Origin: Streptosporangiaceae bacterium
GTDB lineage: Bacteria > Actinomycetota > Actinomycetes > Streptosporangiales > Streptosporangiaceae
DNA length: 7,327 nt
Reading direction: 5' to 3'
Assembly (NCBI GenBank): GCA_030040475.1
Contig: JASHTQ010000130.1
Location: 1 to 7,327 of the forward strand
Under the pieces are notes generated by a model that did no database searches, was not told where the DNA came from, and saw nothing but the letters and a program-made list of their open reading frames with translations. Positions within the stretch are counted from its first letter, which is position 1. Every line of letters begins with the position of its first letter. Shown one piece after another: positions 5,760-7,327 of the stretch. The translations under genes and the position numbers were made by a program.

Positions 5760-6404
5760 ATGCGCATCGTTATCGCCGAGGACGCCGCCGTGATCAGGGC
5801 CGGGCTAGCCGAGATCCTCACCGACCGCGGGCACGAGATAGTGGCCGCGGTCGGCGACGCCGAGGCGCTCAAGGACGCGGTGGCCGCCCATCAGCCCGAC
5901 ATCGCGATCGTCGACGTGCGGATGCCGCCCAGCCACACCGACGAGGGCCTCCGCGCGGCCATAACGATCCGCCGCGATCACCCCGGCGTCGGCATCCTGG
6001 TCTTCTCCCAGTACATCGAGACCCGCTACGCCGTCGACCTGCTGGCCACGCGCTCCGGCGGCGTCGGCTACCTGCTCAAGGACCGGGTAGCCAACGTCGC
6101 CGAGTTCACCGACGCAATCGCCAGGATCGCGGCCGGCGGCACCGCCCTAGACCCCGAGGTCGTCGCCGGCCTCCTCAACGCGACCCGCCACGCCAGCGCC
6201 CTGGGCACCCTGACGGCCCGCGAGCACGACGTCCTGGCCCTGATGGCCGAAGGCCGCTCCAACAGCGCCATCGCCGACCAGATCGCGGTCTCCGAGCGTG
6301 CCGTGGAAAAGCACATCAGCAACATCTTCACCAAGCTCTGCCTGCCCCCCTCCGACTCCGACCACCGGCGGGTCCTGGCCGTCCTTGCCTACCTGGGCAG
6401 CTAA
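5760..6404 (+). CDS. NarL/LuxR-family response regulator
   Basis: This 214-residue protein is the cytoplasmic partner of the upstream kinase. The receiver domain (1-120) has acidic pocket Glu7/Asp8, phospho-acceptor Asp52 in VDVRMPPSHTDEG, Ser83 at the conserved Thr/Ser site, and Lys107 in YLLKDRV. A LuxR-type helix-turn-helix follows: LTAREHDVLALMAEGRSNSA (151-170) and IADQIAVSERAVEKHISNIF (171-190), with the recognition helix around 178-191. All key residues are present, so phosphorylation-controlled DNA binding is expected. The target genes are unknown. The start is ATG 5760 with AAAGG about 13 nt upstream, a weak and rather distant site; the 17-nt gap after the kinase stop points to one transcript. 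The TAA stop overlaps the stop of the convergent monooxygenase gene by 4 nt. Confidence 0.96.
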   Translation: MRIVIAEDAAVIRAGLAEILTDRGHEIVAAVGDAEALKDAVAAHQPDIAIVDVRMPPSHTDEGLRAAITIRRDHPGVGILVFSQYIETRYAVDLLATRSGGVGYLLKDRVANVAEFTDAIARIAAGGTALDPEVVAGLLNATRHASALGTLTAREHDVLALMAEGRSNSAIADQIAVSERAVEKHISNIFTKLCLPPSDSDHRRVLAVLAYLGS

Positions 6405-7327
6405 AGCCGGATGCCTGCATGACACGGCTGGCCCAGCATCCCCGAGAATTGCCCAGTGGCCGCGCTCAGGTCCGATCCCGCCCACATGAGGTAGCGATCG
6501 GGGCGTACCAGGACGATCTCGAATTCGTGCTCGTCCATCCATGCCCGCACCGGAGCCGCGAACCCGTCCTGCAGGTCGGGCAATGCGGCGACGAAGGCGC
6601 CGAGGTGATAGCGCCACCAGCGCGCGGCGTCGCTGTCGAGAAGGTCGGCGCGCTGAGCGAGCAACGCGAAGCGCGGTCCGATCACCTCGTCCAGGCGGCC
6701 ATTGCCGGTAACGGGCTGCATGAACAGGCCTCCGCCGTTGTCAAGAACAAGGGGGCCAGGCCCGAGTGCGGGCAGCGTGAACGGCATGCGCTGGCTGGGC
6801 GGCCTGCCGTCGCCGAGCATCCTGCGGTCGCGTTCGCGTGCCTGCGCCGGGTCCACTGTGCAGATCACCCGCCCGATGCGGACGGCCGAGGTGACGATGG
6901 CCGACACGTGCGGACGCCGTTCGGTCTCGTAGGTGTCAAGCAGGCTCGCCGCCGCCTTCCCGCGGACCACCAAGTCCAGTTTCCAGGCCAGGTTCGCCGC
7001 GTCGCGCAGCCCGGAGCACATGCCCTGCCCGAGGAACGGCGGCATCTGATGCGCCGCGTCACCGGCCAGGAGCACGTTGCCCGCTCGCCAGGTGCGCGCC
7101 ACCAGTCCGTGAAACGTGTACACGGCGGCTCGCTCCACGTGGACGTCCCTGGGATCGAACCAGTTGCCGATCAGCGCGTCCAGGCGCGCCTGCTGGAGCA
7201 TTGCGTCCGGATCATCGCCGGGCATGAGCCGGAACTCGAAGCGATGCCGTCGCAGCGGCATCGGGATCGAGTACGTCGGCCGCGCCGGATCACAGACGCA
7301 CACGGCCCGGTCTGCGGGCTCCGTGCC
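6401..7327 (-). CDS. FAD-dependent aromatic monooxygenase, MhpA-like (C-terminal part, cut by window edge)
   Basis: The frame is open to the window edge, giving the last 308 residues of a protein that in this family is about 500-600 long; the N-terminal Rossmann GxGxxG part lies outside. Visible family marks are PMPLRRHRFEFRLMPGDD in the substrate domain and the second FAD-binding motif NVLLAGDAAHQMPPFLGQG, followed by CSGLRDAANLAWKLDLVVRG and LLDTYETERRPH. This is the class A flavin hydroxylase pattern of 3-(3-hydroxyphenyl)propionate hydroxylases and polyketide or phenol hydroxylases, which insert an oxygen atom into an aromatic ring using NAD(P)H and O2. A C-terminal thioredoxin-like region (about 220-308) contains the usual VLVRPDRYLMWAG stretch. 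A GTG at 7303 is not the true start, because homology continues upstream of it (ADRAVCVCDPARP). The substrate is not determinable. It is convergent with the regulator gene, sharing 4 nt. Confidence 0.93.
   Translation of the reverse strand, partial: GTEPADRAVCVCDPARPTYSIPMPLRRHRFEFRLMPGDDPDAMLQQARLDALIGNWFDPRDVHVERAAVYTFHGLVARTWRAGNVLLAGDAAHQMPPFLGQGMCSGLRDAANLAWKLDLVVRGKAAASLLDTYETERRPHVSAIVTSAVRIGRVICTVDPAQARERDRRMLGDGRPPSQRMPFTLPALGPGPLVLDNGGGLFMQPVTGNGRLDEVIGPRFALLAQRADLLDSDAARWWRYHLGAFVAALPDLQDGFAAPVRAWMDEHEFEIVLVRPDRYLMWAGSDLSAATGQFSGMLGQPCHAGIRL

Overview
The window is a 7.3 kb piece of high-GC DNA. The strong G/C bias at third codon positions, GTG/TTG starts, a Ser/Gly-rich lipoprotein, and a NarL-type kinase with an actinobacterial-style membrane sensor all point to a soil-type actinobacterium. 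I cannot name the genus. No tRNA, rRNA, CRISPR array, insertion sequence or phage gene was seen.

Layout, left to right. (1) 3-2070, plus strand: a two-gene unit made of a branched-chain-amino-acid-type ABC solute-binding lipoprotein and, 16 nt later, a crotonase-superfamily protein that lacks both classical catalytic glutamates. A hairpin followed by an AT-rich T-run probably ends this unit near 2101-2154. (2) 2071-2545: a 440-nt gene-poor stretch with several inverted repeats. The strongest is a 39-nt nested inverted repeat at 2241-2279. It also holds a 25-codon Cys-containing candidate leader ORF ending just before the next gene. (3) 2546-3133, plus: a TetR-family repressor. (4) 3239-4060, minus: a two-domain VOC (glyoxalase/dioxygenase fold) protein convergent with the TetR gene. 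(5) 4061-4314: a divergent control region. (6) 4315-6404, plus: a NarL-type two-component pair, a membrane histidine kinase with an unusual inserted cytoplasmic domain and a LuxR/NarL response regulator 17 nt downstream. (7) 6401-7327, minus: the C-terminal 308 residues of a class A FAD-dependent aromatic hydroxylase of the MhpA type, cut by the window edge. Its stop codon overlaps that of the response regulator by 4 nt.

Taken together, the solute-binding protein, crotonase, VOC protein and flavin hydroxylase would fit uptake and breakdown of an aromatic or acyl compound, with the TetR protein a plausible local repressor. This is inference from gene families; the substrate cannot be read from the sequence, and the two-component pair may be unrelated. 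I found no convincing new multi-gene system. The most notable features are the structured TetR leader, the ferredoxin-like insert in the kinase, and the active-site departures in the crotonase and the VOC protein.
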